Positions 56,156-64,000 of a stretch of 64,000 nucleotides of DNA are shown here, in pieces. A program made the translations under genes and the position numbers. Below the pieces are notes generated by a model. The model had not been told where the DNA came from. It saw only the letters and a program-made list of their open reading frames with translations, and did no database searches. The stretch covers positions 1 to 64,000 of the forward strand of contig NZ_RWIT01000016.1 of assembly GCF_003944715.1 (NCBI RefSeq), written 5' to 3'. This stretch comes from Hymenobacter rigui. Lineage in GTDB: Bacteria; Bacteroidota; Bacteroidia; Cytophagales; Hymenobacteraceae. The number at the start of each line of letters is the position of its first letter. Positions within the stretch are counted from its first letter, which is position 1.

Positions 56156-57100
56156 ATGACAAAAGTACACCAGTCCGAGTACGCCGGGCGCCACTTCTTC
56201 CTCGATTTCGTAATTCTGCTGCGCCGGGCGGCCCGGGAGTTTGCCGCCAATGACCCGCTGCGACTGGGCGCGGCCACGGCTTTCTTCACCACGTTTGCCC
56301 TGCCACCCATTGTCATCATCCTGATTCAGCTACTGGGCTCCCTGTATTCCCGCTCGCAGGTGCGGGTGCTGCTGCTCAGCAAACTCTCGCATTTGCTGGG
56401 TTCTTCGGCGGCGGGGCTGGTAGAGCAGATTCTGCAGAACGTGACCAACGTGGAGCGGAGCCGCCTGGTGACGTGGCTGGGCTTTGGGTTTCTGGTGTTT
56501 ATTGCCACTACCCTGTTCGGCGTCATTCAGAACTCGCTAAACCAGCTATGGCAGGTGCGGGCGCGCCGCAGCACCGGACAGTTTCGCAAAGTACTGAAAG
56601 AACGTAGCCGCTCCCTGGGCTTGCTGCTAACTACCGGCCTGCTCTCCATGCTGGCCTTTCTGTCGGACGCGGCGCTGGCATTTCTGGCCCATTACGCCCA
56701 CGATTTTGGCGCGGTGTTCAGCTCTGCGCTGTTCAAAATCGGCAATCAGCTCTTTTCCCTGCTTATCCTGACGGCCTGGTGCGGCGTTACCTTCCGCAAC
56801 CTCAGCAGCGCCAAGGTGCCCCCCAAAGCCGTGTGGCGCGGTGCCCTGCTCACGGCCATCCTCATTGACTTGGGCGAAAACGTGCTGGGCTTTCTGCTGG
56901 TACCGCGCAACCTGGGCCCCATCTACGGCCCCGCGTCCAGCATTGTGCTGGTGCTGCTGTTCGTGTTTTACTCGGCCATGATTTTCTACTTCGGGGCCTG
57001 CTTCACGAAAGCCTACGCCCATTACGTGGGCCTCGACATTCGCCCCAAGAAATCCGCTATCCGCTACAAGCTGGTGGATGTGCCAGAAGTGAGTGAGTGA
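56156..57100 (+). CDS. YihY/virulence factor BrkB family membrane protein
   Basis: The 314-residue product has six membrane segments and the family's motifs: AREFAANDPLRLGAATAFFTTFALPPI at the start, LFGVIQNSLNQLWQVRAR, and LILTAWCGVTFRNLSSAKVPPKAVWRGALLTA, GPIYGPASSIVLVLLFVFYSAMIFYFGACFTKAYA. The function of YihY is not settled (not RNase BN as once thought). The ATG at 56156 follows a TACCTTCG box at 56098-56105. The stop codon TGA is set in a run of GAGT tetranucleotides. Confidence 0.9.
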   Translation: MTKVHQSEYAGRHFFLDFVILLRRAAREFAANDPLRLGAATAFFTTFALPPIVIILIQLLGSLYSRSQVRVLLLSKLSHLLGSSAAGLVEQILQNVTNVERSRLVTWLGFGFLVFIATTLFGVIQNSLNQLWQVRARRSTGQFRKVLKERSRSLGLLLTTGLLSMLAFLSDAALAFLAHYAHDFGAVFSSALFKIGNQLFSLLILTAWCGVTFRNLSSAKVPPKAVWRGALLTAILIDLGENVLGFLLVPRNLGPIYGPASSIVLVLLFVFYSAMIFYFGACFTKAYAHYVGLDIRPKKSAIRYKLVDVPEVSE

Positions 57101-57175
57101 GTGAGTGATGAAACTGTTGAATAGATGACTGGATGGCTGGTTAAGCGCGTCATACCTTCTATCACCCATTCAACA
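57093..57175. repeat. GAGT run and weak inverted repeat after yihY
   Basis: Four to five GAGT units span the yihY stop (57098-57100). The segment TGTTGAAT recurs inverted near 57168. The 7-base phasing is poor, so this may be a decayed member of the family. Confidence 0.5.
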
Positions 57176-57197
57176 CTTCCCCCAATATCATAAAGCG

Positions 57198-57205
57198 TAC
57201 CTTTG
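57198..57205 (+). promoter_or_regulatory. Minus-7 box TACCTTTG of the helicase gene
   Basis: Exact TAnnTTTG, 16 bases before the ATG at 57222, giving a leader of about ten bases. Confidence 0.5.
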
Positions 57206-57221
57206 CAGGAAATACTGCTTT

Positions 57222-58616
57222 ATGACTTCAACGACTCCATCCTTTGCCGACCTGGGCCTCGCTCCTGAATTGCTGCAGGCCCTGGAAGAACTCCAGTTCC
57301 AGACGCCCACTCCCGTGCAGGAGCAGGTGGTTCCGATGGCGCTGGCCGGCCAGGATGTAGCCGGACAGGCCCCTACCGGCTCCGGCAAAACTGCGGCCTA
57401 CGGCCTCTCCGTGCTGCAGCTTCTCGACCTCAAGACCGACGCCGTGCAGGTAATTGTACTGGTGCCGGCCCGGGAACTGGCCCTGCAGGTACGCGACGCC
57501 CTGAAAAAGCTCGGCAAGTTTCTGCCTAATCTGCGCGTAGCGGCCTTTTACGGCGGCCACGCCTTCCGCGAGGAAACCGCCTCCCTCACCCAGGCCCCGC
57601 ACATTGTGGTGGCTACTCCCGGCCGTCTGCTCGACCACTTTGAGCGGCGCACCATCATCCCCAACAAGCTCAAAACCCTGATTCTGGACGAGGCCGACAA
57701 GCTGTTGGAGCTGGGTTTTCAGGATGAGCTGGTGGAAATTGTGAAGCGCCTCCCCCGGCAGCGTCAGACGCTGCTGTTCTCGGCTACCATGTCGGACAAG
57801 GTGGTGGAGTTGATCCGCAAGAACCTGACGCGCCCCCGGGTGGTAAATGCTGGCGAGGACACCGACGAGTTGCCCGAGAACCTGACCCTGCTGGGCCACG
57901 TGGGTACCGTGGAGAAAAAGCCCGCCGCGCTGCTGCATCTGCTGCAACAGCCTGAAACCGGCCGGGCACTCATCTTCTGCAACACCCGTGACCGGTGCAT
58001 GGAACTGACGCGCTTCCTGGTAGGCCGGGGCGTGGCAGCCGAGGTACTGCACGGCAAAATGCCCCAGCCCGAGCGGGATAAAGCGCTGCTGAAGCTGCGC
58101 AACGGCTCCAGCCAGGCCCTGATTGCCACCGACGTGGCCGCCCGCGGCATCGACGTAACCCAACTGGATACGGTGGTGCAGTACGATGCCCCCGACAAGT
58201 CCGACTCCTTCCAGCACCGGGCCGGCCGTACCGCCCGCGCCGGCGCCGAGGGTACCGCCCACATTCTAGTGACCGACAAAGAGCTGGCCCACGTGAAGAA
58301 ATGGCCCGTGGCGGCCGGCATCAAGTGGCAGCAGATGCACGCTCCCAAGCTGCCGCCCGCCGCACCCAAAGCCCCCCGCCCCGAAAACGTGACCCTGCAC
58401 GTATCGGCGGGCAAAAAGGATAAAGTGAGTGCTCACGATTTGGTAGGTGCCTTCGTGAACGTGGGTGGCGTGGCCCGCGAGGAAGTCGGCCACATCGAAG
58501 TATTTGATTACTACAGCTACGTGGCCGTGCCGCGCCAGCAGGCCCAGGAAGTGGCCGAGCGACTGGCCGGTGCCAAAGTAAAGGGCAAGAAAGTGCGCGT
58601 ATCGGTGGTGGCATAG
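57222..58616 (+). CDS. DEAD-box RNA helicase with C-terminal RNA-binding domain
   Basis: The 464-residue helicase unwinds RNA in ribosome assembly or cold adaptation. It shows the Q motif (FQTPTPVQEQVVP), motif I APTGSGKT, Ia PARELALQV, motif II LDEADKLLELGFQ, III FSATMS, IV IFCNTRD, V TDVAARGID and VI HRAGRTARAG. The C-terminal 80 residues (VTLHVSAGKKDKVSAHDLVGAFVNVGGVAREEVGHIEVFDYYSYVAV) form a DbpA-type RNA recognition fold, so a 23S rRNA substrate is possible. It lacks the long basic tail of RhlE. Confidence 0.93.
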   Translation: MTSTTPSFADLGLAPELLQALEELQFQTPTPVQEQVVPMALAGQDVAGQAPTGSGKTAAYGLSVLQLLDLKTDAVQVIVLVPARELALQVRDALKKLGKFLPNLRVAAFYGGHAFREETASLTQAPHIVVATPGRLLDHFERRTIIPNKLKTLILDEADKLLELGFQDELVEIVKRLPRQRQTLLFSATMSDKVVELIRKNLTRPRVVNAGEDTDELPENLTLLGHVGTVEKKPAALLHLLQQPETGRALIFCNTRDRCMELTRFLVGRGVAAEVLHGKMPQPERDKALLKLRNGSSQALIATDVAARGIDVTQLDTVVQYDAPDKSDSFQHRAGRTARAGAEGTAHILVTDKELAHVKKWPVAAGIKWQQMHAPKLPPAAPKAPRPENVTLHVSAGKKDKVSAHDLVGAFVNVGGVAREEVGHIEVFDYYSYVAVPRQQAQEVAERLAGAKVKGKKVRVSVVA

Positions 58617-59211
58617 GTGCTGCCCCGGTTGTAACGTCTGCCACGGCCGTCTGGGAAGTAGGTGCTGCCTGCATGCCAGACGGCCGTTGTGCGTATTGGC
58701 GGCTAACGAAGCCCACCAGTGCATGCCGCCCGGCTGCCCGATGTGGCCTCCGAAGCCCAGGTCGGATTTTTTCGTTGTTTCTTATCCGTAGCGCCCGGTT
58801 ATGAGCAGGGCCCGCGCGGCATTTCAGCCCCTGAAAACTGCGCTTCCGGAGTGTGTAGTAAGTGTATAAAACGGGCCGCAACAGTTGCACAGAGCCGGTT
58901 TGAGGTTTGTTTTCTCCGGGTTCCGGCCGGTATATTTGAAGTAGTTGCTGGTCGGCTCAGTTGAATCCTGCACCCCGGTACCACCTAGTCCGTCGTTACC
59001 CGGAGTGCCCACACACGCCGATGGTAGATTCGGCTCTTACCGCTTATCCGGAAGGCATAAGCCGGCGTTGCCTCAGGGGAGCAGCGCCGGTTGCATTTGA
59101 GCCAAGCACAGCAACCATCCGCCCATAATCGACTACTTTGCTGAAAAGAGCCGATTTTGCAGGTTCCCGCTTTTCATCTCCCCTGATACCTTTTCCCCTT
59201 CATTCCCCAAC
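58617..59211. other. 595-base gap before the sugar transporter
   Basis: The longest gene-free stretch in the window. It holds a hairpin (58642-58654 with 58676-58691) after the helicase gene and a TAGGTGCTGCC direct repeat (58615 and 58660). No open frame in it looks conserved. Short frames such as 58719-58964 have Cys/Ala-rich chance composition. A TACTTTG close to a minus-7 box lies near 59133, about 75 bases before the transporter gene. It could hold an operator or an unrecognised RNA; I cannot show either. Confidence 0.5.
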
Positions 59212-60480
59212 ATGGCTGCTCCTATATCTGCCTCCACCCTTCCCAAACAACCGGCCACGCCCCCCGGCGCAGCCACCCCCAACTACACTCCGGCCCTGGC
59301 CTCGCTCACGGTACTGTTCTTCATGATGGGCTTCATCACCTGTCTGAACGACATCCTGATTCCGTACCTGAAGGCTATTTTTCAGCTCAGCTACACCCAG
59401 GCCAACCTCATCAACCTGTGCTTTTTTGGGGCCTACTTCGTGATGGGTATTCCGGCCGGTAAGCTTGTGCAGCGCATCGGCTACAAAGGCGGGATGCTGG
59501 CGGGTTTTCTGATTGCCGCCCTGGGCGCCTTCCTGTTCTACCCCGCCGCCGACAGCCGCAGCTACGCGCTGTTTCTGGGGGCGCTATTTGTGCTGGCCAC
59601 CGGGGTGGTGCTGCTACAGGTAGCCGGTAACCCGTACGTGTCCATTCTGGGTCCGGCCAAATCGGCTCCGGCCCGCCTCACGCTCACGCAGGCGTTCAAC
59701 TCTCTTGGTACTACCGTGGCCCCACTGTTGGGTTCGGCCCTGATTCTCTCGAACCTGCCCGACCTGGATACAGCTACTTCTGCCGCCGCCATTGATGTGA
59801 AGGCCGTGCAGATTCCGTACCTGTGCATTGGCGCGGTACTCATTGTTATCAGCATCCTGCTGGGCATGCTGAAGCTGCCCGTGATAACCCACGCCCAAAA
59901 TGAGGCCGACTCCGGCCGACGCGCCTACCACTACCGTCACCTGGTGTTCGGGGTAATCGGCATTTTTGCCTACGTGGGTGGCGAGGTGGCCATCGGCTCG
60001 CACATCGTGTCGTACCTACACCTCCCCGATGTGATGAGCCTCACGCCCAAAGTCGCCGGCGACAAGGTGGCCTATTACTGGGGCGGTGCCATGGTGGGCC
60101 GCTTCCTCGGCGCCTATCTGCTCAACAAGTTCAATCCTGGCCGCCTGCTGGCCTTCAATGCGCTGGGAGCTGTGCTGCTGGTGCTGATTTCGGTGAGCAC
60201 CACCGGCGAAATTGCCATGTGGAGCCTGCTGGCCGTGGGCCTGATGAATTCCATTATGTTCGCCACTATTTTCACGCTGGCCGTGGCTGGCCTGGGCCGC
60301 AACACCGAGGAAGCCTCGGGTCTGCTGAACGTGGGCATTGTGGGCGGAGCAGTAATTCCGCTGCTGTTTGGCCTGGTAGCCGATGCCAGCACCCTGCGCT
60401 GGGCTTTTGTGCTACCGGTGCTCTGCTACCTCTACATTGTGTGGTACGGCCTGCAAGGCCACAAACCCTCCGCCGAGTAA
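59212..60480 (+). CDS. Sugar MFS transporter, FucP/GluP family
   Basis: The 422-residue product has 12 membrane segments. The family signature is FFMMGFITCLNDILIPYLK in helix 1, with N and D for proton/sugar contact. AYFVMGIPAGKLVQRIGYKGGM and TGVVLLQVAGNPYVSILGP are typical of glucose/galactose/fucose-proton symporters. QAFNSLGTTVAPLLG carries the conserved Gln and Asn. It probably imports glucose or another hexose released by the downstream GH30 and GH5 enzymes. A terminator follows, so expression is at least partly independent. Confidence 0.92.
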   Translation: MAAPISASTLPKQPATPPGAATPNYTPALASLTVLFFMMGFITCLNDILIPYLKAIFQLSYTQANLINLCFFGAYFVMGIPAGKLVQRIGYKGGMLAGFLIAALGAFLFYPAADSRSYALFLGALFVLATGVVLLQVAGNPYVSILGPAKSAPARLTLTQAFNSLGTTVAPLLGSALILSNLPDLDTATSAAAIDVKAVQIPYLCIGAVLIVISILLGMLKLPVITHAQNEADSGRRAYHYRHLVFGVIGIFAYVGGEVAIGSHIVSYLHLPDVMSLTPKVAGDKVAYYWGGAMVGRFLGAYLLNKFNPGRLLAFNALGAVLLVLISVSTTGEIAMWSLLAVGLMNSIMFATIFTLAVAGLGRNTEEASGLLNVGIVGGAVIPLLFGLVADASTLRWAFVLPVLCYLYIVWYGLQGHKPSAE

Positions 60481-60483
60481 CCG

Positions 60484-60509
60484 AGGGCCGGCTTAGGCCG
60501 GCCCTTTTT
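60484..60509 (+). terminator. Terminator of the transporter gene
   Basis: GC-rich stem 60484-60492 with 60496-60504 followed by TTTTT. Confidence 0.8.
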
Positions 60510-60587
60510 GCTGCTTTCTGGTTTTTGTGTGTTTTCAGCCGGTTTTCGCCGGCTAACGGCCACCCGCTTGCCTTTCCCATCCGTTCT

Positions 60588-62015
60588 ATGTCCTTCCTTT
60601 CCCGCTCCTGTACTTCTGCTTTTGTGCTTCTGGCCCTCGGGCTGGGTACCGGCTGCCAGCGTATGCCGCAGTCGGGCCCGGCCAAAGGCTCGGTCGGTTT
60701 CTGGCTTACCAATCCTGATAAATCAGTGCTGTTTCAGCAGCAGGCTGCCCCAGTCTGGAGCAGTGCCGCCCCGGCGGCCGGCACGCCGGTACTTGAGGTG
60801 GATGATAAGCAGACGTTTCAGACCATCGACGGGTTTGGGTATTGCCTCACCGGGGGCAGCGCTGAATTGCTGCACCGCATGAGCCCCGAAGCCCGCAAGG
60901 CCCTGCTGCGGGAGCTGTTTGCTACCGATGGCAACAACATCGGCGTGAGCTACCTGCGCCTGAGCATCGGGGCCTCCGATCTGGATGCCAGCGTGTTCTC
61001 CTACGACGACCTACCCGCCGGCCAGACCGACCCCACCCTGGCCCGGTTCAGCCTGAACCCCGACCGGCAGCACCTGCTACCCGTACTCAAGGAAATCCTG
61101 GCCATCAGTCCCGGCATCAAAATCCTCGGCTCGCCCTGGTCGCCGCCGACGTGGATGAAAACCAATAACAACTCCAAGGGTGGCTCCCTGAAGCCGGAGT
61201 TCTACCCGGCTTACGCGCAGTATTTTGTGAAGTACGTACAGGGCATGAAGGCCGAGGGCGTACGCATCGACGCCGTTACAGTGCAGAACGAGCCCCTGCA
61301 CCCCGGCAATAACCCCAGCCTGCTGATGCTGGCCGAGCAGCAGGCTGAGTTCGTGAAGAAGCACCTGGGCCCGGCCTTCCAGGCGGCGAAACTTGATACC
61401 AAGATTGTGGTATACGACCACAATGCCGACCGGCCCGACTACCCCCTGACCATCCTCAACGACCCCGAGGCCAAGAAGTACGTGGATGGCTCGGCCTTCC
61501 ATCTCTACGCCGGCCCCATTGAAGCCCTGAGCCAGGTCCACAACGCCCACCCCGACCGCAACGTGTATTTCACGGAGCAGTGGGTGGGCTCCAAAACCAG
61601 CTTCACCGAGAACTTCCCCTGGCACGTGCGCACCCTGCTGATTGGGGCTACCCGCAACTGGGCCCGCACTGTGCTGGAGTGGAACCTGGCCGCCGATCCG
61701 CAGCAGAACCCGCACACGCCCGGGGGCTGCACCGAGTGCCGCGGGGCTCTTACCATTGACGGCAGCACCGTAACCCGCGAGGATGCCTACTACATCATTG
61801 CCCACGCCAGCAAGTTTGTGCGGCCCGGTTCGGTGCGCATTGCTTCCACCACCTCCGAGGTGCTGCCTAACGTGGCCTTTAAAGCCCCTAATGGCCAGAA
61901 AGTGATGCTGGTGCAGAACAATTCCAGACAGGCACAGCCCTTTAGTCTGCGCTACCAGGGTCGCACCCTCACCTCTACCCTGCAGCCCGGCGCGGCCGGC
62001 ACCTACGTGTGGTAA
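60588..62015 (+). CDS. GH30 family glycoside hydrolase lipoprotein
   Basis: The 475-residue lipoprotein has lipobox GLGTGC (C23), then the GH30 (beta/alpha)8 barrel from about residue 65 (QTIDGFGYCLTGGSAELL, VSYLRLSIGASDLDAS, ILGSPWSPPTWMKTN) and a C-terminal beta-sandwich. Acid/base E235 lies in VQNEPLHPG, and nucleophile E330 in VYFTEQWVG. The GSPWSPPxWMK pattern and the Cys pair CTEC fit glucosylceramidase/endo-beta-1,6-glucanase subfamilies. Attached to the outer membrane it would release glucose from beta-glucans. The ATG at 60588 gives the lipoprotein signal; the frame upstream overlaps the transporter gene and is not coding. Confidence 0.93.
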   Translation: MSFLSRSCTSAFVLLALGLGTGCQRMPQSGPAKGSVGFWLTNPDKSVLFQQQAAPVWSSAAPAAGTPVLEVDDKQTFQTIDGFGYCLTGGSAELLHRMSPEARKALLRELFATDGNNIGVSYLRLSIGASDLDASVFSYDDLPAGQTDPTLARFSLNPDRQHLLPVLKEILAISPGIKILGSPWSPPTWMKTNNNSKGGSLKPEFYPAYAQYFVKYVQGMKAEGVRIDAVTVQNEPLHPGNNPSLLMLAEQQAEFVKKHLGPAFQAAKLDTKIVVYDHNADRPDYPLTILNDPEAKKYVDGSAFHLYAGPIEALSQVHNAHPDRNVYFTEQWVGSKTSFTENFPWHVRTLLIGATRNWARTVLEWNLAADPQQNPHTPGGCTECRGALTIDGSTVTREDAYYIIAHASKFVRPGSVRIASTTSEVLPNVAFKAPNGQKVMLVQNNSRQAQPFSLRYQGRTLTSTLQPGAAGTYVW

Positions 62016-62024
62016 CCCCAACTA

Positions 62025-62065
62025 AGGTGCGGCCCGGCCGAACCACGGAAGACCGGGCCGCACCT
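62025..62065 (+). terminator. Hairpin after the GH30 gene
   Basis: Stem 62025-62037 with 62053-62065 (AGGTGCGGCCCGG arm), 10 bases after the TAA. It has no T run, so termination is uncertain. Confidence 0.5.
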
Positions 62066-62239
62066 GACGCATTGCCCAACCAACCGAAGACCCAGAGTAC
62101 CCCGCCCCCTCCTGTAACGCGTGGGAAATGGTAGTGACCTAGCGAAGTATACCGGCCTCCGGGCTGGTTGCCACTGACCTTTTCGGGCCACCCCAAGGCC
62201 TTTTTTCAGTTCCTTTTTCACAACCAATTCCCACTTTTT

Positions 62240-64000
62240 ATGAACACCAATACTTTAGCAGGGGGCCGAATGGCCCGGGCGTGGCGGTATGTGCCGCTGG
62301 TACTTGCCGGTTTGGGCTTTGGGCAGAGCGCCGGAGCGCAGAGCTTTTTGCGGGCCGATGGGCAGCGCATTGTGAATGCCAGCAACCAGGAAGTAATTCT
62401 CAACGGCATGAACCTGGGCAACTGGGCCGTGCAGGAAGGCTACATGATGAAGGTGGGCTGGCCCGGGGCCACGATAAACGGCGCCACGAAGCAGACGCAG
62501 GGCGCGGTAAAAAAGAGCCTCTACAACGCGGGTATGAGCGACGCGGCCGTGGAAACCTTCTACCAGAACTACCGCGCCAATTTCATTACCCGGTCTGACA
62601 TCGACTACATTGCCAGTAAGGGCTTCAACTGCATCCGGCTGCCGCTGCACTACGAGCTGTTTCTGACGCCCAGCCAGCGGGCCGTGCGCAGCAGCGTTAT
62701 GCGCGGCACCGTGACGTACGACTCCTACGTGAGCCAGCTGACGGGCTGGTACAACAATAACCAGCTCTTCACGGACCCCAATAATATGGCGGCGCTGGGC
62801 ATGATTGACAACGTGCTGGCCTGGGCCCAGGCCAACCAGATGTACGTGGTGCTGGACATGCACGCCGTGCCCGGTTCCCAGGGCACCGATGCCAACATTG
62901 CCGACCAGATTGTGGCCAATGACCTGTGGAACCGGCAAATCAACCAGGACGTGCTGAACCGGCTCTGGTCGTTCATTTCCAACCGCTATAAGAACGACGC
63001 GCGGGTGGCCATGTACGACCTCATCAACGAGCCCAACAACTACCCCAGCAACCAGAAGATTCATGACGTATTTCAACGCCTGATTACCACCATCCGGGGT
63101 CAGGGCGACAACCACCTGATTCTGGTGGAAGGCAACGGCTGGGGCAACGACTACAACTATATGGAGCCGTTTACCTTCCCAAACCGCTCCAACCTGGTGT
63201 ACAACTCGCACCGCTACAGCGGCACGGGTTACGAGATGGACAACGGCGTGAACTCCACCGGCGGCGGAGCCAACGACCTACGCTTCATTGGCAACCTGCG
63301 CAACTTCCGCAACACCCACAACGTGCCCATCTGGGTGGGCGAAACCGGCGAAAACTCCGACACCTGGATGCGCGACGCGGCCCGCAACCTCAACTCCGTG
63401 GGTATTGGCTGGTGCCACTGGACTTATAAGCGCTTTGAGGACCGTAGCAACCCGGCCTTCATGCACATCAACCCGCCCTACGTAGTTGACGGGCCTTCGG
63501 GCCTCAATCAGGTGCTTACGAACATTCAGTGGGCCAACTGCGTGCCGAATACCACGGTGGCGGTTGTATCACCGAACCAGAACGGCCTTGTGAACTACCC
63601 CGGCGGCGGCAACTACAACGGTACCGGTGCCACGTACAGCGGCCCGGCCATCGGGCGCATCTACGAAATCAGCTCCAAGAACGGCGGCAAAGCGCTGGAA
63701 GTATCGGCTAACTCCCAGGTCAACGGTGGGCGGGTGCAGCAGTGGGGCTGGGTGGGTGCCGCCAGCCAGAAGTGGAAGCTGGTGGACGCGGGCGGCGGCT
63801 ACGTGCGCATCGTGAACCTGAACAGCAACAAGAGCCTCGATATTGCCGGACCCTCTACGGCCGATGGTGCCCTGACCCACCAGTGGGACTGGCTGAGCCA
63901 GGATAGCCAGTACTGGCAGATTCTGGCCAACGGCGACGGCACGTACCGTATCATCAGCAAGTACAGCGGCAAGGCCCTGGATGTGCAGAACAACTCTACG
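62240..64000 (+). CDS. GH5 glycoside hydrolase with ricin-type lectin domain (3' end beyond window)
   Basis: An open frame runs from ATG 62240 to the window edge, at least 587 residues, and continues. It starts with a signal peptide (WRYVPLVLAGLGFGQSAGAQ). The GH5 catalytic domain (about 40-430) has GMNLGNW, FNCIRLPLHYE, VVLDMHAVPG, acid/base E264 in YDLINEPNNYP and nucleophile E368 in WVGETGENS. A spacer follows, then a ricin-type beta-trefoil/CBM13-like domain from about 470 (GRIYEISSKNGGKALEVS, QWGWVGAASQKWKLV, GTYRIISKYSGKALDVQ). GH5 members of this layout cleave beta-glucans. With GH30 and the transporter it suggests fungal or algal beta-glucan use. A type IX signal could lie beyond the edge. 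Confidence 0.92.
   Translation, partial: MNTNTLAGGRMARAWRYVPLVLAGLGFGQSAGAQSFLRADGQRIVNASNQEVILNGMNLGNWAVQEGYMMKVGWPGATINGATKQTQGAVKKSLYNAGMSDAAVETFYQNYRANFITRSDIDYIASKGFNCIRLPLHYELFLTPSQRAVRSSVMRGTVTYDSYVSQLTGWYNNNQLFTDPNNMAALGMIDNVLAWAQANQMYVVLDMHAVPGSQGTDANIADQIVANDLWNRQINQDVLNRLWSFISNRYKNDARVAMYDLINEPNNYPSNQKIHDVFQRLITTIRGQGDNHLILVEGNGWGNDYNYMEPFTFPNRSNLVYNSHRYSGTGYEMDNGVNSTGGGANDLRFIGNLRNFRNTHNVPIWVGETGENSDTWMRDAARNLNSVGIGWCHWTYKRFEDRSNPAFMHINPPYVVDGPSGLNQVLTNIQWANCVPNTTVAVVSPNQNGLVNYPGGGNYNGTGATYSGPAIGRIYEISSKNGGKALEVSANSQVNGGRVQQWGWVGAASQKWKLVDAGGGYVRIVNLNSNKSLDIAGPSTADGALTHQWDWLSQDSQYWQILANGDGTYRIISKYSGKALDVQNNST

Noticed and set aside
58719..58964. 81-codon frame in the gap before the transporter
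   Set aside because: Low-complexity Ala/Cys mix, no ribosome site or promoter box, no recognisable fold.
1..64000. tRNA or rRNA genes
   Set aside because: I looked for cloverleaf arms with the T-loop GTTCRA core and for conserved rRNA stretches and saw none; a covariance-model search would be needed to be certain.

Overview
The window looks like a chromosomal segment of a GC-rich member of the Bacteroidota, most likely Hymenobacter or a close Cytophagales relative. Grounds seen in the sequence: a PorX-type regulator of the type IX secretion system, the bifunctional LpxC/FabZ fusion typical of this phylum, a TonB-dependent outer-membrane barrel protein, a LytS/LytTR pair, DUF4197, DUF2851 and DUF4112 proteins, and many TAnnTTTG (or TAnnTTCG) minus-7 promoter boxes just upstream of start codons. 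The genus is inference. I found no tRNA, rRNA, CRISPR array, transposase, integrase of a mobile element or prophage gene. The gene content is housekeeping with some accessory genes.

Layout. 1-2.0 kb: the end of a gene with a TonB-plug-like C-terminus, then porX on the minus strand. 2.3-7.8 kb: an HD phosphohydrolase and the lipid A block lpxD, lpxC/fabZ, lpxA, followed by an ABC ATPase. 8-14 kb: an acidic small protein, two tandem DUF4197 paralogues, cinA, an orphan 2-oxoacid dehydrogenase E2 and a small membrane protein. 14-22 kb (minus strand): an outer-membrane barrel receptor, an S9 oligopeptidase and valS. 22.4-25.3 kb: a nitrilase-fold amidase, a PP-loop sugar amidotransferase and aat. 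25.5-27.6 kb: a divergent ferredoxin / LuxC-like acyl-CoA reductase pair and a small conserved protein. 27.7-38.9 kb (minus strand): nucleoside phosphorylase, trhO, a sugar O/N-acetyltransferase-like protein, two large polytopic membrane proteins, DUF2851, a LolA-like protein and ftsK. 39-46 kb: a STAS-like protein, xerD, aroQ, a class V aminotransferase, MarC, a cation/proton antiporter and a flavoprotein. 46-51 kb: a protein with a divergent diadenylate-cyclase (DisA_N-like) domain, an aldo/keto reductase, DUF4112, and a lipoprotein-SCO1-cytochrome c operon. 51-58.6 kb: a secreted alpha/beta hydrolase, a LytS/LytTR two-component system, an SseB-like protein, DUF2062, YihY and a DEAD-box helicase. 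59.2-64 kb: a sugar MFS transporter, a GH30 lipoprotein and a GH5-ricin-type protein that runs off the window, together a probable beta-glucan utilisation locus.

The most striking non-gene structure is in the intergenic spaces. Many carry arrays of 7-nt units (for example GCTTAGT x10, GAGCTTA x4, AATTAAA/AATTATG, CAGTTGC, AGTGCTT). They are often arranged as two inverted arms that can fold into a hairpin, and frequently start on or beside the stop codon of the upstream gene. Arms differ by whole 7-nt units, and one 35-nt segment is shared by two loci 22 kb apart. Other gaps hold long perfect or near-perfect inverted repeats (three share the core GAGCGGAGCGAAG). I am not aware of a described family with these properties in this group. 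I rank it, with the divergent diadenylate-cyclase protein and the nitrilase/PP-loop gene pair, as the items most worth following up.
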